DNA from: Chthonomonadales bacterium
Lineage (GTDB): Bacteria; Armatimonadota; Chthonomonadetes; Chthonomonadales; CAJBBX01
Reading direction: 5' to 3'
DNA length: 64,000 nt
NCBI GenBank assembly: GCA_020849275.1
Contig: JADLGO010000049.1
Span: 1 to 64,000 of the forward strand
This document shows positions 8,169 through 17,741 of this stretch, one piece after another (positions within the stretch are counted from its first letter, which is position 1; the number at the start of each line of letters is the position of its first letter). Both the position numbers and the translations under genes were made by a program. The notes below the pieces were generated by a model. It searched no databases, was not told where the DNA came from, and saw only the letters and a program-made list of their open reading frames with translations.

Positions 8169-9926
8169 CTACTCCGCCTCGTAGCGGTAGCGGAAGCGCC
8201 CGTCCGGCGCCGCGTCGCCGCTCACGTAGAAGTCCATCACGTCGCCGGCGCGCTGAACGTTGTCGGCCCACTTGAAGTCCAGACGCAGGCCGCCGCCAGC
8301 GGCGATGCCCAGCGCCTCGCGCGGAACGGCCAGGTGCAGGTCGGCGCCCTCCACGCGGTAGCCCACGCGCGCCACGCGCTCCCACCGCCAACCGCCCGCG
8401 TTCCTCTCCAGCCACGTCTCGCCAGCCGACTCCACGTCACGGTTCACGATGTAATCGAACCCTTCCCAGCCGGTCGACGCGTCGCCGTCGGAGTCGATCA
8501 GCAGCCACATCCAGTTGGGGTCGGTCCGCGGCGTGAGCGGCGCGCGCGCGCGGACGTAGAAGTAGACGTTGCGATCGTCGCGCGCCACCTTCGCCAGCAC
8601 GAGGTCGTTGCGCCCGCTGGCGTCGGCGTAGTGCGTTCCGCCAGCGCCGTCGTGGTCGCGGCGGAGCGTGTCGCCGACAGGGTCGCCGAACGCCGGGCCG
8701 ACCCGAGCCCACTGGTCGAAGCCGCCGCCGAGACGAATGGTCCGGGGGCCAGAGGCGGGCGGCAGAGGGTCTAGACCCTTGTACCGGCGGACACTGGCCA
8801 CGAGCTGATAGTAGTAGTTGTCGCGGTGCGACGCCCGGGCCGGCTCGATGTCGCGGCTGAACTCCTGCGTGAACTGGTCGACGAAGACGATGGGGCCGTC
8901 GGGCTGACCCCAGCGCCCGGCAATCCACTCGTTCCAGCCGGTCACCATCACGAACGGCGGGTCGAGCGCGAAGGCGCGCTTCCACTGCTCGCCGGCGTTG
9001 TAGCCGCGGTCGACGGCGCCGGGCCCCGTCTCCATGTGCCCGTCGTGGAAGCTGCGCCCGCGCGCGTCCAGGTTGCTCATGTTGGTGACCTGGCCGTCCG
9101 ACCGGCGCAGGTTCTGCGCCACGGACACGTTGACCTGCTCGGGCTTGGCCGGGTCGTCGGTGTAGCCGTAGGGCTGCGGGTAGGTGGCCTCCCAGTGCCA
9201 TGCATAGGGCGTGTTCACCATCTCGAACGGCCAGTGGGCCCGCCGCAGGGTGAAGAAGGCGCGCACCTCGGGGCTTGCCGCCTCCGGGTCGCAGATGAGC
9301 AGCGGCTTGCCCTGCCATTTGAACCAGAGCTCTTCGTAGAGCCCCTTGCTGTAGAGCTCGTCATAGAGCCTCTGCGCGGTCTTGCCGGCCTCGGTGTTCA
9401 CCATGAACGCGATCGCGGGCGTGCGCCCGCCCTCGCGCCGCACCTCGCTGAATACCTCGCAGAGCTTCATGTACACAGCGGGATACGTCACGGCGTTGGT
9501 GGTGTCGAAGATGAGCGTGTCGATGCCGGCATCGGCCAGCAGGGCGGCGTGCCGCCGGAGCACCCAGGCGTCGTCGCCCAGGTAGTAGCCGTAGAGCGGC
9601 TCCCCCCAGTAGTGGTTGGCGCCGATCGGCCCCCAGAGCGGCGAGGCGGGCTTCTTGAGGGCGTCGGGGTCAGCGGCCAGGATGCGCGTCACGTCGTACG
9701 GCCCGTCCCAGTTGGGGCTCTTGCCGCCGCGCTGGTCGTGCCAGAGAAAGTAGAAGATGCCGACGAAGCGGCCTGGACGCGGCGGCCCGACCTCCGCCGA
9801 CGTGGGGAGCGCCCGCCCGAGGTCATCGACGGCGGGCCAAGGACACCCGGGAGTTGCGGCGGCTTCGGCGGCCGCGGCGACCACGCAAAGGAGCGCGGCG
9901 ACGAGCATCAGCGCGAACGGGTTCAT
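8169..9926 (-). CDS. Secreted GH99-like (WbsX-type) glycoside hydrolase with C-terminal sugar-binding-like domain
   Basis: The 585-residue protein has a signal peptide (about 1-23, ending in EAAA). Its catalytic-like half opens with GRFVGIFYFLWHD and contains ALLADAGIDTLIFDTTNA and VTGWNEWIAGRW, the pattern of GH99-like/WbsX endo-acting proteins. The last 190 residues (RDDRNVYFYVRARAP, LLIDSDGDASTGWEGFDY) resemble a CBM9/DOMON-type beta-sandwich that binds carbohydrate. AAGGAG 8 nt upstream supports ATG 9926. It is the last gene of a probable three-gene minus-strand unit with the PHP-like and secreted proteins. The substrate is unknown; an alpha-mannan or related glycan is possible by analogy. 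Confidence 0.75.
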   Translation of the reverse strand: MNPFALMLVAALLCVVAAAAEAAATPGCPWPAVDDLGRALPTSAEVGPPRPGRFVGIFYFLWHDQRGGKSPNWDGPYDVTRILAADPDALKKPASPLWGPIGANHYWGEPLYGYYLGDDAWVLRRHAALLADAGIDTLIFDTTNAVTYPAVYMKLCEVFSEVRREGGRTPAIAFMVNTEAGKTAQRLYDELYSKGLYEELWFKWQGKPLLICDPEAASPEVRAFFTLRRAHWPFEMVNTPYAWHWEATYPQPYGYTDDPAKPEQVNVSVAQNLRRSDGQVTNMSNLDARGRSFHDGHMETGPGAVDRGYNAGEQWKRAFALDPPFVMVTGWNEWIAGRWGQPDGPIVFVDQFTQEFSRDIEPARASHRDNYYYQLVASVRRYKGLDPLPPASGPRTIRLGGGFDQWARVGPAFGDPVGDTLRRDHDGAGGTHYADASGRNDLVLAKVARDDRNVYFYVRARAPLTPRTDPNWMWLLIDSDGDASTGWEGFDYIVNRDVESAGETWLERNAGGWRWERVARVGYRVEGADLHLAVPREALGIAAGGGLRLDFKWADNVQRAGDVMDFYVSGDAAPDGRFRYRYEAE

Positions 9927-9995
9927 GGGCGTGCTCCTTGAGAGCGCGACATGGCGCCGCTCGCCCGCGCCCGCGGGCGCGGCGCCCCGAATGCG

Positions 9996-11276
9996 TCAGG
10001 CCACGGCGGCGTCGAGGCCGCGTCGAACCACGGCGGCGCCGAGGCGCGCGTAGGCCCGGATGCGCTCCTCGTCGCTCGCGTAGCCTGGATCCGGGCTCCC
10101 GGCCGCGTCCACGAAGCCGGGCAGGCCCTGCGCGAGTCGGAACTGATGCGCGGCGACCACGCAGGCGCCCTCGCGGAACACCGCGCGCAGGTCCTCCGGA
10201 ATCGGCTCGCCGCCCAGGCACGTCGGTTCCATGGGCAGCAGGTCGAGCGTGTTGTGCTCCGTCCCCGCGGTCACCACCAGGCCGGCGCGCCGCAGCGCGC
10301 GCACGTAGCGGCCGAGCACGTCCGGGCGGTTGCGGACCGGGATCAGCTCGGCGCAGTGGAGGCCCCACGTTCTCAGGCGCTCCACCAGCCCCTCCACGGG
10401 CTCCTCGAACGGGCAGATGGGCTCCGCGCCGTCGGCCAGCACGGGATAGCAGGGGATGCCGCCGAGTTCCAGGACGAGCCGCAGCGCGTGCTCGAAGCCG
10501 ACGAAGGTCTCGGCAACGAAGGCCGGCCTCCCCGCCTTCATCAGGTGCGTGCGAATGGCGCTCTGCACCGCCACCGGGTCGTCCACCCCTCCGGGCTCGG
10601 CGCCGAACGCGCGCAGGAGCGTCGCCGCGCGCTCCGCGGGAGACTGGCGCTCGAAGAGCGCCTCCTGGAAGGCCTGCGCGATGTGGCGCTCCTGAAGGTA
10701 GACCGTCTCGCGCGGGCTGCCGTGGCGGCGCACCACCCGGTCGCGAACTGCCTCGGCATCGAGGCCCGCGCGAAAGCCGGCCCCGGCAAGCACGGCATCC
10801 AGCCGCTCCGCCATGCGCTCCATGCGCTCCGAGTCGTCGCGGCGCACGGTACCCAGGAGGCGCGCGGCCTCCGGGGACATCTCCTCGAACCGCGAGATTC
10901 CCTTGCCGCAGAGGTAGAGCTTGCCGGGATTGCCCGGGTCGTTGATCTTGACGCCCGCGCGACGCAGGTCATCCACGAGCGCGATGACCTCGGTGCCGAA
11001 GAGCGGGAAGACGCCGCAGTCCAGCGCGCGGATGGCGAAGTCGCGGTAGACGCTGTAGTCGTAGTAGTTGCTCACGCCGAGCACGCTCAAGCCCTGCGCC
11101 GCCGCCAGCTCCACGGCCTGCGCCACCGTCTCGAAGGCCGAGAAGTTGGGCGGTAGATGGATATGCGAGTTGACGCGCGACGGGAGCGCCGGGCCCCGGC
11201 GCGCGTCGGCGTCGAGGGCGTCGCGCGATCCCAGGCCGCGCAGGAAGTCGGTGGCTCGGGCGTGAATGGGCGGCAT
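9996..11276 (-). CDS. PHP-domain-like metal-dependent hydrolase
   Basis: A 426-residue cytoplasmic protein. Residues near 36 read VNSHIHLPPNFSAFE, an H-x-H metal site typical of PHP domains, followed by VAQAVELAAAQGLSVLGVSNY. Later GTEVIAL and VVTAGTEHNTLDLLP fit further metal-binding strands of the seven-stranded barrel. Relatives occur as lone hydrolases next to sugar-catabolic genes; the substrate is not known. ATG 11276 follows AAAGGA. It lies 43 bp downstream of the secreted protein gene and 69 bp upstream of the GH99-like gene, all on the minus strand. Confidence 0.7.
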   Translation of the reverse strand: MPPIHARATDFLRGLGSRDALDADARRGPALPSRVNSHIHLPPNFSAFETVAQAVELAAAQGLSVLGVSNYYDYSVYRDFAIRALDCGVFPLFGTEVIALVDDLRRAGVKINDPGNPGKLYLCGKGISRFEEMSPEAARLLGTVRRDDSERMERMAERLDAVLAGAGFRAGLDAEAVRDRVVRRHGSPRETVYLQERHIAQAFQEALFERQSPAERAATLLRAFGAEPGGVDDPVAVQSAIRTHLMKAGRPAFVAETFVGFEHALRLVLELGGIPCYPVLADGAEPICPFEEPVEGLVERLRTWGLHCAELIPVRNRPDVLGRYVRALRRAGLVVTAGTEHNTLDLLPMEPTCLGGEPIPEDLRAVFREGACVVAAHQFRLAQGLPGFVDAAGSPDPGYASDEERIRAYARLGAAVVRRGLDAAVA

Positions 11277-11319
11277 GGCGTCCTTTCGTCTGGGGCGGGA
11301 GGCGCGGCGGCCGGGCGCG

Positions 11320-12639
11320 TCAGTAGAACAGGAACACCCACCAGTTCTTCATCGGCTTGCCCGCGTCGTCCTTCGACCGGTTACGGTAGCCGGGCACGTT
11401 CTGCCGCCAGTAGACGAGCCACCTGCCCATGCAGTCCGGCGCCAGCTTCGCGTACCGCGCCAGCACCGCGCTCGTCCACGGTTTCGCGATGTCCTTGCCG
11501 CCCGGCCCGCTGCCGATGCGCCAATCCTCGATGGTGGACATCACCGGCTCGGCGTTGTCCTGGTCGTAGTGGCGCCGCCCGTTCGGCGGGAAGTGCACGT
11601 TGCCGGCGGTCGCGACGTAGTCTCGCAGCGTCCAGGTCTTCTCGCCATCGGTAACGACGGCCGTGTGCGGGTCGGGATAGGAGATTCCCTTGCCCGGCCC
11701 CCACAGAGCGTAGAAGGAGTTGAACGGAAGCCCGAAGCGCCGGTCCAGGTCGAACATGGCGAACACGTTGAAATAGCGCGTGAAGTACGGAATCGCGCCG
11801 CTGTGCGCCATCCCCTCGAAGGAATGGGCGAGGTTCTCCATGCCGCAGCCGATGCCCCGATCGTGGTTGAGGCTGTTGATGCGAAGCGAGCGGCCCGTCC
11901 ACGGCTGATCGTCATCGCCCCCATTTCCCGCCTGCGCGTACTGCCCCGGGATTCGCCGGAAGCGCTGGTCGAACTTCGGCTTGAGCTCCACGCACTCCAG
12001 GCTTCGCACGTCGCCGGTCGCCGCCGCCGTCAGCCAGAGCTCGTGCACATAGCCGCGGTCCACGAGCTCGTCGAGCCGCAGGAACCGCTTGCGGTCGCGG
12101 GGGTCGCGCACGCCGATGTACTCGGCGAACCGCTCGGTGAAGAAGCCGCCATAGTCGGTGTTGATGGCCGGCGGGGCGACGCCCGGCTTGATGGGCGACT
12201 TCGAGGAGTTGCCCTTCGTTCGGTCGGGGTCTCGCAGGTCAACATAGCGCCACACCGTGTACTCGAGGAAGGGCGGCGCGGAGGGGTCGCTGTACCCGTG
12301 GTAGCGGCTGCTCTCGCGCAGCGCGGCGATCAGGTCGGCGGCCAGCTTCATCGGCTTGTCCGGGTCGACCTGGTTGGAGAGGTTGATCACGAGAAGCCGG
12401 GGCCGCATCCGCCTGATGCGCTCGTGGTTGCGCACGATCCAGGGGTCGCTGTTGGCGTGGCTCTTCCGGTTGGGCCACACGGTGGCGTCCGCGGGATCGC
12501 GAAGCGGTCGGGGCGCGCCGTCGGGCTCGAAGTTGCCCTGCCAGCCGGCCTGCGGGGCAGAGGCTCGGGCCCGGGCGGGGCACGCAAGGGAGACGGCCGC
12601 GAGCAGCGCGGCGATGGCCGCCAGGGTGCGCCAGTGCAT
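11320..12639 (-). CDS. Secreted protein of unknown function
   Basis: The 439-residue protein has a clean signal peptide (MHWRTLAAIAALL through ACPARA, about 1-25). The mature part begins with WQGNFEPDGAPRPLRDP and includes RMRPRLLVINLSNQVDP, INTDYGGFFTERFAEYIG, RSLRINSLNHDRGIGCGMENL and a Trp/Tyr-rich C-terminus. I recognise no family or catalytic signature. The frame extends far upstream through the antisense of RNase J, but ATG 12639, with GTGAGGA just upstream and the signal peptide, is clearly the start. It is divergent from RNase J and probably first in an operon with the PHP-like and GH99-like genes. Confidence 0.7.
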   Translation of the reverse strand: MHWRTLAAIAALLAAVSLACPARARASAPQAGWQGNFEPDGAPRPLRDPADATVWPNRKSHANSDPWIVRNHERIRRMRPRLLVINLSNQVDPDKPMKLAADLIAALRESSRYHGYSDPSAPPFLEYTVWRYVDLRDPDRTKGNSSKSPIKPGVAPPAINTDYGGFFTERFAEYIGVRDPRDRKRFLRLDELVDRGYVHELWLTAAATGDVRSLECVELKPKFDQRFRRIPGQYAQAGNGGDDDQPWTGRSLRINSLNHDRGIGCGMENLAHSFEGMAHSGAIPYFTRYFNVFAMFDLDRRFGLPFNSFYALWGPGKGISYPDPHTAVVTDGEKTWTLRDYVATAGNVHFPPNGRRHYDQDNAEPVMSTIEDWRIGSGPGGKDIAKPWTSAVLARYAKLAPDCMGRWLVYWRQNVPGYRNRSKDDAGKPMKNWWVFLFY

Positions 12640-12729
12640 GTGGCTATCCTCACGAAGGTCAGCAGCTAGACGCAGTGTACCTCGCGCTGCCGGCCGGGCC
12701 GCACGGCGCCGGCGACGATGCGGGGTAAC

Positions 12730-14448
12730 ATGAGAACACGAGACATGCAACCAATGAGAGAGGTCCGCGACTTGCCCGAGGAGACCGAAACACCGACACC
12801 GCTCGAGATCATCCCGCTTGGGGGAGCTGCCGAGGTCGGCAAGAACATGATCGCCGTGCGCTACGGCGACGACATCGTGGTCATCGACGCCGGCGTGGCG
12901 TTCCCCACCGAGGAGCATCCGGGCGTCGACCTGATCATCCCGGACTTCACCTACCTCACCGAGAACGCCGACCAGGTGCGCGCCGTGTGCCTCACGCATG
13001 GCCACGAGGATCACATCGGCGCCCTGCCCTACCTGCTCAAGGAGCTCAACGTGCCGGTCTTCGGCACCCCGCTCACCATCGGCCTGGTCCGCGTCAAGCT
13101 CGATGAGCACAAGCTCCTGGGCGAGGCGCGCCTGCACACCTACGTGCCTGGCGAGCAGGTGGCGTTCGGCGCCATCACCGTCGAGCCGATCCGCGTGACG
13201 CACTCCATCCCCGACACGGTCAGCCTGGCGCTGTTCACGCCGGTCGGCACGGTGGTGCACACCGGCGACTTCAAGGTAGACCACACGCCAGTGGACGGGC
13301 GCATGTTCGACGCCGCCCGGTTCGCCGAGCTTGGCGACGCGGGCGTGATGCTCCTGCTCTCGGACACCGTGAACGTGGAGCAGGCCGGCTGGGTGCCCAG
13401 CGAGCGCGTGGTCGGCCGCGTGTTCGAGCAGCACTTTCGCGAGGCTCCCGGGCGCGTCCTGGTGACCACCTTCGCCTCCAACATCCATCGCGTGCAGCTT
13501 CTTCTGGATGCCGCCGCGGCAAGTGGGCGCAAGGTCGCGGTCGCCGGGCGCTCCATGTCCCGCAACATCGAGGTGGCGCGCGAGCTCGGGTTCCTGCGCT
13601 ACTCTGACGACATCCGAGTCCGCGTGGAGGAGATCCGCGAGTACCCGCCCAATGAGATCGCGATCCTCACGACGGGAAGCCAGGGCGAGCCGCTGTCCGC
13701 GCTCTCGCGCATGGCCTGCGACGACCACAAGATCCAGATCCAGCCCGGCGACACCGTGGTCCTCTCCTCCAAGCCGATCCCCGGTAACGAAGACGCCGTG
13801 TGGCGCACGGTAAATCGGCTCTTCCGGCGCGGCGCGCGCGTGGTCTACAACCTGCTCACCCCGGTGCACGTCTCCGGTCATGGCAACCAGGAAGAGCTCA
13901 AGCTGATGTACAGCCTGACGCGCCCGCTCTACGCCGTGCCGTTCCACGGCGAGCCGCGCATGATGTACGCCTACACGGAGATGGTCGCCGCGATGGGTAT
14001 GCCGCGCGAACGCGTCCTCTGGCTGGAGAACGGCTACCGCCTGGCGCTTGACGGCACCGATGCGCGCCTGTTGGAGCCGATCGGCACGGCGGGAAGCATC
14101 CTCGTCGATCACCTCTCCGAGAGTGGCGTGGCCGACTTCGTGATCCGCGACCGGCGTCACCTGGCCAGCGAGGGCACGGTGATCGTCACCGTGGCGCTCG
14201 ACCGCGCCGCCGGCGAGGTGCTCTCCGGGCCGGACCTCATCTCGCGGGGCTTCCTGCACCCGGAGGACTCCGAGAGCCTGTTCGAGGAGGCCGCCGGCCG
14301 GGTGCGCGAGGCCCTCGCCGAGATGTCTTCCGCGGACGAGCAGGACTGGGACAACATGCGTACGCTGGTGCGCGACGTTGTCGCCCGATTTCTGCGCAAG
14401 AAGACCGGTCGCCGGCCGGTGATCGTGCCGGTGGTGATGGTGATCTAG
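12730..14448 (+). CDS. rnj: Ribonuclease J
   Basis: A metallo-beta-lactamase/beta-CASP ribonuclease of about 572 residues with endo- and 5'-3' exonuclease activity on RNA, central to mRNA decay and maturation where RNase E is absent. The fold starts with LEIIPLGGAAEVGKNM, followed by the zinc motif HGHEDHIGALP, then GDFKVD, the SDTVN site, GSQGEP, and the beta-CASP motif SKPIPGNE with HVSGHGNQEELK. The C-terminal domain is present. Four in-frame ATG codons (12718, 12730, 12745, 12754) precede the conserved start; 12730 is chosen for the GGGG 5 nt before it, but this is uncertain. It is divergent from the secreted protein at 12639. Confidence 0.93.
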   Translation: MRTRDMQPMREVRDLPEETETPTPLEIIPLGGAAEVGKNMIAVRYGDDIVVIDAGVAFPTEEHPGVDLIIPDFTYLTENADQVRAVCLTHGHEDHIGALPYLLKELNVPVFGTPLTIGLVRVKLDEHKLLGEARLHTYVPGEQVAFGAITVEPIRVTHSIPDTVSLALFTPVGTVVHTGDFKVDHTPVDGRMFDAARFAELGDAGVMLLLSDTVNVEQAGWVPSERVVGRVFEQHFREAPGRVLVTTFASNIHRVQLLLDAAAASGRKVAVAGRSMSRNIEVARELGFLRYSDDIRVRVEEIREYPPNEIAILTTGSQGEPLSALSRMACDDHKIQIQPGDTVVLSSKPIPGNEDAVWRTVNRLFRRGARVVYNLLTPVHVSGHGNQEELKLMYSLTRPLYAVPFHGEPRMMYAYTEMVAAMGMPRERVLWLENGYRLALDGTDARLLEPIGTAGSILVDHLSESGVADFVIRDRRHLASEGTVIVTVALDRAAGEVLSGPDLISRGFLHPEDSESLFEEAAGRVREALAEMSSADEQDWDNMRTLVRDVVARFLRKKTGRRPVIVPVVMVI

Positions 14449-14487
14449 CCGCCGGCTGGCGCCGCGCGCGGCGTCAGAGGGGATGCC

Positions 14488-16971
14488 ATGACGCACGGCA
14501 CGACGCGCCCCGCCGGGCCGCATCGCCAGGCCGGGCCGCCCATCCATCGGGGAGTGCATCGCCGCGCGCTGCGCCGGGCGGCGATCCTTGCCGCTGTGCT
14601 GCTCTCCGCGAGCGCCGGCGCCGCGCCGCCCGCCCAGAGAGGGAGGACCATGCCCACGCTGACTGCGGTGCCGTTCACCCGCGTGACGATTCGCGACCGC
14701 TTCTGGGCGCCCCGAAGGCAGACGAACCGAAAGGTCTCCATACCCCACAGCCTCGACATGCTCGAGAAGGCCGGCAACGTCCGCAACTTCGAGATCGCCG
14801 CCGCCGGCGCGCGGGAGGGATACAGCGGCCCCGTCTTCATGGACTCGGACCTCTACAAGGCGATCGAGGCGGCCTCCTGCTCGCTTGCCACCTCGCGCGA
14901 CGCCGCGTTGGAGCGGCGCCTGGACGGGATCATCGCCACGATCGCCGCGGCGCAGATGCCCGATGGCTACCTGAACACCCATTACCAGGTCAACGAGCCC
15001 GACCGCCGCTTCACCAACCTCCGCGACAACCACGAGCTCTACTGCGCGGGCCACCTCTTCGAGGCCGCCGTCGCGCACTACCAGGCCACCGGCAAACGCA
15101 CGCTGCTCGACGTGGCCATCCGCTGCGCCGACCACATCGACGGCGTGTTCGGCCCGGGCAGGCGCATGGGCTATCCCGGCCACCCCGAGATCGAGCTGGC
15201 CCTCGTGAAGCTCTGGCGCGTGACCGGCGAGAAGCGCTACCTTGACCTGGCGCACTTCTTCGTGGTGAGCCGCGGCGAGGGCTTCTTCGCGCGCGAGCAC
15301 GGCACGCCACCGGAGAAGTACGACGGAGCCTACTGGCAGGACGACGTGCCGATCCGCGAGCACCGGCAGATCAAGGGGCACGCGGTTCGCGCCGGCTACC
15401 TGCTGTCCGGCGTCGTCGACCTGCTGATGCAGGAGGACGACCCAGGCCTGCGCGCCATGGTCGAGCGCGTATGGCGCAACACCACGGAGCGACGCCTCTA
15501 CCTGACGGGCGGCATGGGCCCGTCGGCGCACAACGAGGGGTTCACCACCGACTACGACCTGCCCAACCGCACCGCCTACCAGGAGACCTGCGCCTCCGTG
15601 GCCGTCGCCATGTGGGCGCACCGCCTCAGCCTGCTCCACGGCGACGCCGCCTACGTCGACGTGATGGAACGAGCCCTCTACAACAGCTTCCTGGCAGGCG
15701 TGTCGCTGGACGGCCGCCTCTTCTTCTACGTCAACCCGCTGGAGAGCGCCGGAACCCATCACCGCGCGGAGTGGTTCGGGTGCGCCTGCTGCCCGCCGAA
15801 CGTGGCCCGCACGCTTGCCGCCCTCGGTGGTTACCTCTACGCCGTCTCGAACGGATCGCTGTACGTGAACCTCTACGTGCAAGGCTCGGCGTCGACCGAG
15901 GTGGCGGGCGTCCCCGTGGCGCTGGAGGTGACGACCGGCTACCCGTGGGAGGGCCTGGTGAAGCTGGCGCTGAAGCCCGAGCGCCCGGCGCGCTTCGCCC
16001 TGCGCCTGCGGGTTCCCGGCTGGAGCCGCGGCGCGGTGGCCGCCATCAACGGGAAGTCGGTCGCGCGGCCGCGCGTGGAGAAGGGCTACATCGTGCTCGA
16101 GCGCACGTGGCGGGCGGGCGACATCGTGGAGCTCGAGATCCCGATGCCGGCCGAGCGCATCGCCGCCAATCCGCGGGTGAAGGAGAACCGAGGCCAGATC
16201 GCCCTGCAGCGCGGCCCGCTCGTCTACTGCCTGGAGGCCTGCGACCAGTCGACGCCCGTCCGCGACATCGCCGTGCCCGCCGGCGCGGTGTTCCGCCCGG
16301 AGTGGCGGCCGAAGCTGCTGGGCGGCGTCACCGTCCTGGTCGGCACGGGCGCGGTGGCCGACCCGGATGCGTGGGAGCGCCGGCTCTACGCGCCGCCGCC
16401 GCTGCCGCTCCCGGTGCCCGTGGTCGCGGTGCCCTATTGCGCCTGGGACAACCGCGCGCCGGGCGCCATGCGCGTGTGGCTGCCCACGGCGCCGCCCGCC
16501 GAGGCCGCCGCGGGGCCCGAGGGGCGCGCCGAGGTCTCGCTCTCCTTTCAAAACGGCAACTGCCAGCCCGAAGGCATAAACGACGGCCTCGAGCCCTCGA
16601 GTTCCGGCGAGCAGCCGCCCGCGCTCCTGCACTGGTGGCCCCACAAGGGCGGCACCGAGTGGGCGCGGTACACGTGGAAGAGGCCGGTGGCCGTGTCCGG
16701 CGCGCGCGTCTACTGGTTCGATGACACGGGCCGGGGCGAGTGCCGGCTGCCCTCCAACTGGCATATGGAGTACCTGGACGACGGCGCCTGGAAGTCGATC
16801 GCCGCATCCGAGTACCCGGTCCGCAAGGACGCGTGGTGCGAGATCTCCTTCGCCGCCGTGCGCACGACGGCGCTGCGGCTGGTGGTAGAGATGCAACCTG
16901 GCTGGGCCGCCGGCGTGCACGAGTGGCGCGTCGTCGCGCCGGACGCGGATCCGGCGCCGCCCGGCGCATGA
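14488..16971 (+). CDS. Secreted GH127 family protein, putative beta-L-arabinofuranosidase
   Basis: The 827-residue protein has a basic signal peptide (RRALRRAAILAAVLL, ending near residue 45) and then the full GH127 (alpha/alpha)6 barrel. The cysteine-zinc catalytic set is visible: Glu366 and Cys368 in YQETC, and Cys434/Cys435 in CACCPPN, matching Glu338, Cys340, Cys417 and Cys418 of the Bifidobacterium HypBA1 enzyme. Residues after about 690 form a discoidin-like beta-sandwich (NDGLEPSS, HWWPHKGGTEWARYTW) that may bind sugars. The likely reaction is release of beta-L-arabinofuranose from plant glycans or glycoproteins. Its stop overlaps the next start (ATGA), so the SDR may act on the released sugar. 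Confidence 0.88.
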   Translation: MTHGTTRPAGPHRQAGPPIHRGVHRRALRRAAILAAVLLSASAGAAPPAQRGRTMPTLTAVPFTRVTIRDRFWAPRRQTNRKVSIPHSLDMLEKAGNVRNFEIAAAGAREGYSGPVFMDSDLYKAIEAASCSLATSRDAALERRLDGIIATIAAAQMPDGYLNTHYQVNEPDRRFTNLRDNHELYCAGHLFEAAVAHYQATGKRTLLDVAIRCADHIDGVFGPGRRMGYPGHPEIELALVKLWRVTGEKRYLDLAHFFVVSRGEGFFAREHGTPPEKYDGAYWQDDVPIREHRQIKGHAVRAGYLLSGVVDLLMQEDDPGLRAMVERVWRNTTERRLYLTGGMGPSAHNEGFTTDYDLPNRTAYQETCASVAVAMWAHRLSLLHGDAAYVDVMERALYNSFLAGVSLDGRLFFYVNPLESAGTHHRAEWFGCACCPPNVARTLAALGGYLYAVSNGSLYVNLYVQGSASTEVAGVPVALEVTTGYPWEGLVKLALKPERPARFALRLRVPGWSRGAVAAINGKSVARPRVEKGYIVLERTWRAGDIVELEIPMPAERIAANPRVKENRGQIALQRGPLVYCLEACDQSTPVRDIAVPAGAVFRPEWRPKLLGGVTVLVGTGAVADPDAWERRLYAPPPLPLPVPVVAVPYCAWDNRAPGAMRVWLPTAPPAEAAAGPEGRAEVSLSFQNGNCQPEGINDGLEPSSSGEQPPALLHWWPHKGGTEWARYTWKRPVAVSGARVYWFDDTGRGECRLPSNWHMEYLDDGAWKSIAASEYPVRKDAWCEISFAAVRTTALRLVVEMQPGWAAGVHEWRVVAPDADPAPPGA

Positions 16972-17696
16972 CGGCGGGGCTCCTGGCCGGGCAGGCCGCC
17001 GTGGTGACGGGCGCCGGCCGCGGCATCGGTCGTGCAATCGCCCGGAGGCTGGCGGCGGAGGGGGCGGCGGTGGCGCTCGCCGCGCGCACCGGGGCGCAGG
17101 TCGAGGCGACGGCGCGCTCCATCGAAGCGGCCGGCGGGCGCGCCGTCGCGCTCACGGCGGACGTGTCGCGCGAGGAGGACTGCGAGCGGCTGATCGCGGC
17201 GGCCGTCGGGGCGCTCGGGCGGCTGGACGTGCTCGTCAACAACGCCGGCACCGCGCGCTTCCGGCCGTTCTGGGAGCTGACCCTGGATGACTACGAGGCG
17301 ATCCTGGGCGCCAACCTGCGCGGCGTGTTCCTCTGCTCGCGGGCTGCCGTGCGCGCGATGATCCCGGCCCGCCGCGGCACCATCGTCAACATCGCGTCGA
17401 CCTCCGGCAAGAAGCCCTACCCGCGCCAGAGCCTCTACTGCGCGTCCAAGGCCGCCGTGATCGCCTTCTCGCGCTGCATGGCGCTCGACGCGCGCGAGCA
17501 CGGCATCCGCGTGCACGCGGTCTGCCCGGGCGCGGTCGACACGCCCTTGGCGAACGAGATCCATCCGGAGCGCGATCGCGACGGCTGGCTGAGGCCCGAG
17601 GACGTGGCGGAAGCCGTCGTCTACCTGCTGCGCACGCCGCCGAACGTGGTGACCGACGAGCTCGTTCTCCGCCGCTTCCACGCCGACCCCATCTGA
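16968..17696 (+). CDS. SDR family NAD(P)-dependent oxidoreductase
   Basis: A classical short-chain dehydrogenase of 242 residues: TGAGRGIGRAIA cofactor loop, NNAGTA, and the catalytic Ser (NIASTSG) with Tyr-x3-Lys in YCASKAA. ATG 16968 overlaps the GH127 stop (ATGA); the frame is open further upstream, but the conserved fold begins right after this Met. It lacks the usual C-terminal GG-x3 tail and ends with LVLRRFHADPI. The substrate is unknown; coupling to the GH127 enzyme suggests sugar or polyol oxidation. Confidence 0.9.
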   Translation: MTAGLLAGQAAVVTGAGRGIGRAIARRLAAEGAAVALAARTGAQVEATARSIEAAGGRAVALTADVSREEDCERLIAAAVGALGRLDVLVNNAGTARFRPFWELTLDDYEAILGANLRGVFLCSRAAVRAMIPARRGTIVNIASTSGKKPYPRQSLYCASKAAVIAFSRCMALDAREHGIRVHAVCPGAVDTPLANEIHPERDRDGWLRPEDVAEAVVYLLRTPPNVVTDELVLRRFHADPI

Positions 17697-17741
17697 CGCC
17701 GGCGCGCCCGGCGCACCGCGCGTTCGCGGGAGGTGCCGCCG

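Noticed and set aside
11320-17037. 1905-residue open frame on the minus strand
   Set aside because: Only its last 439 residues (from ATG 12639, with signal peptide and ribosome site) are a gene. The rest is antisense to RNase J, GH127 and SDR and has the repetitive Arg/Gly/Ala composition of GC-rich shadow frames.
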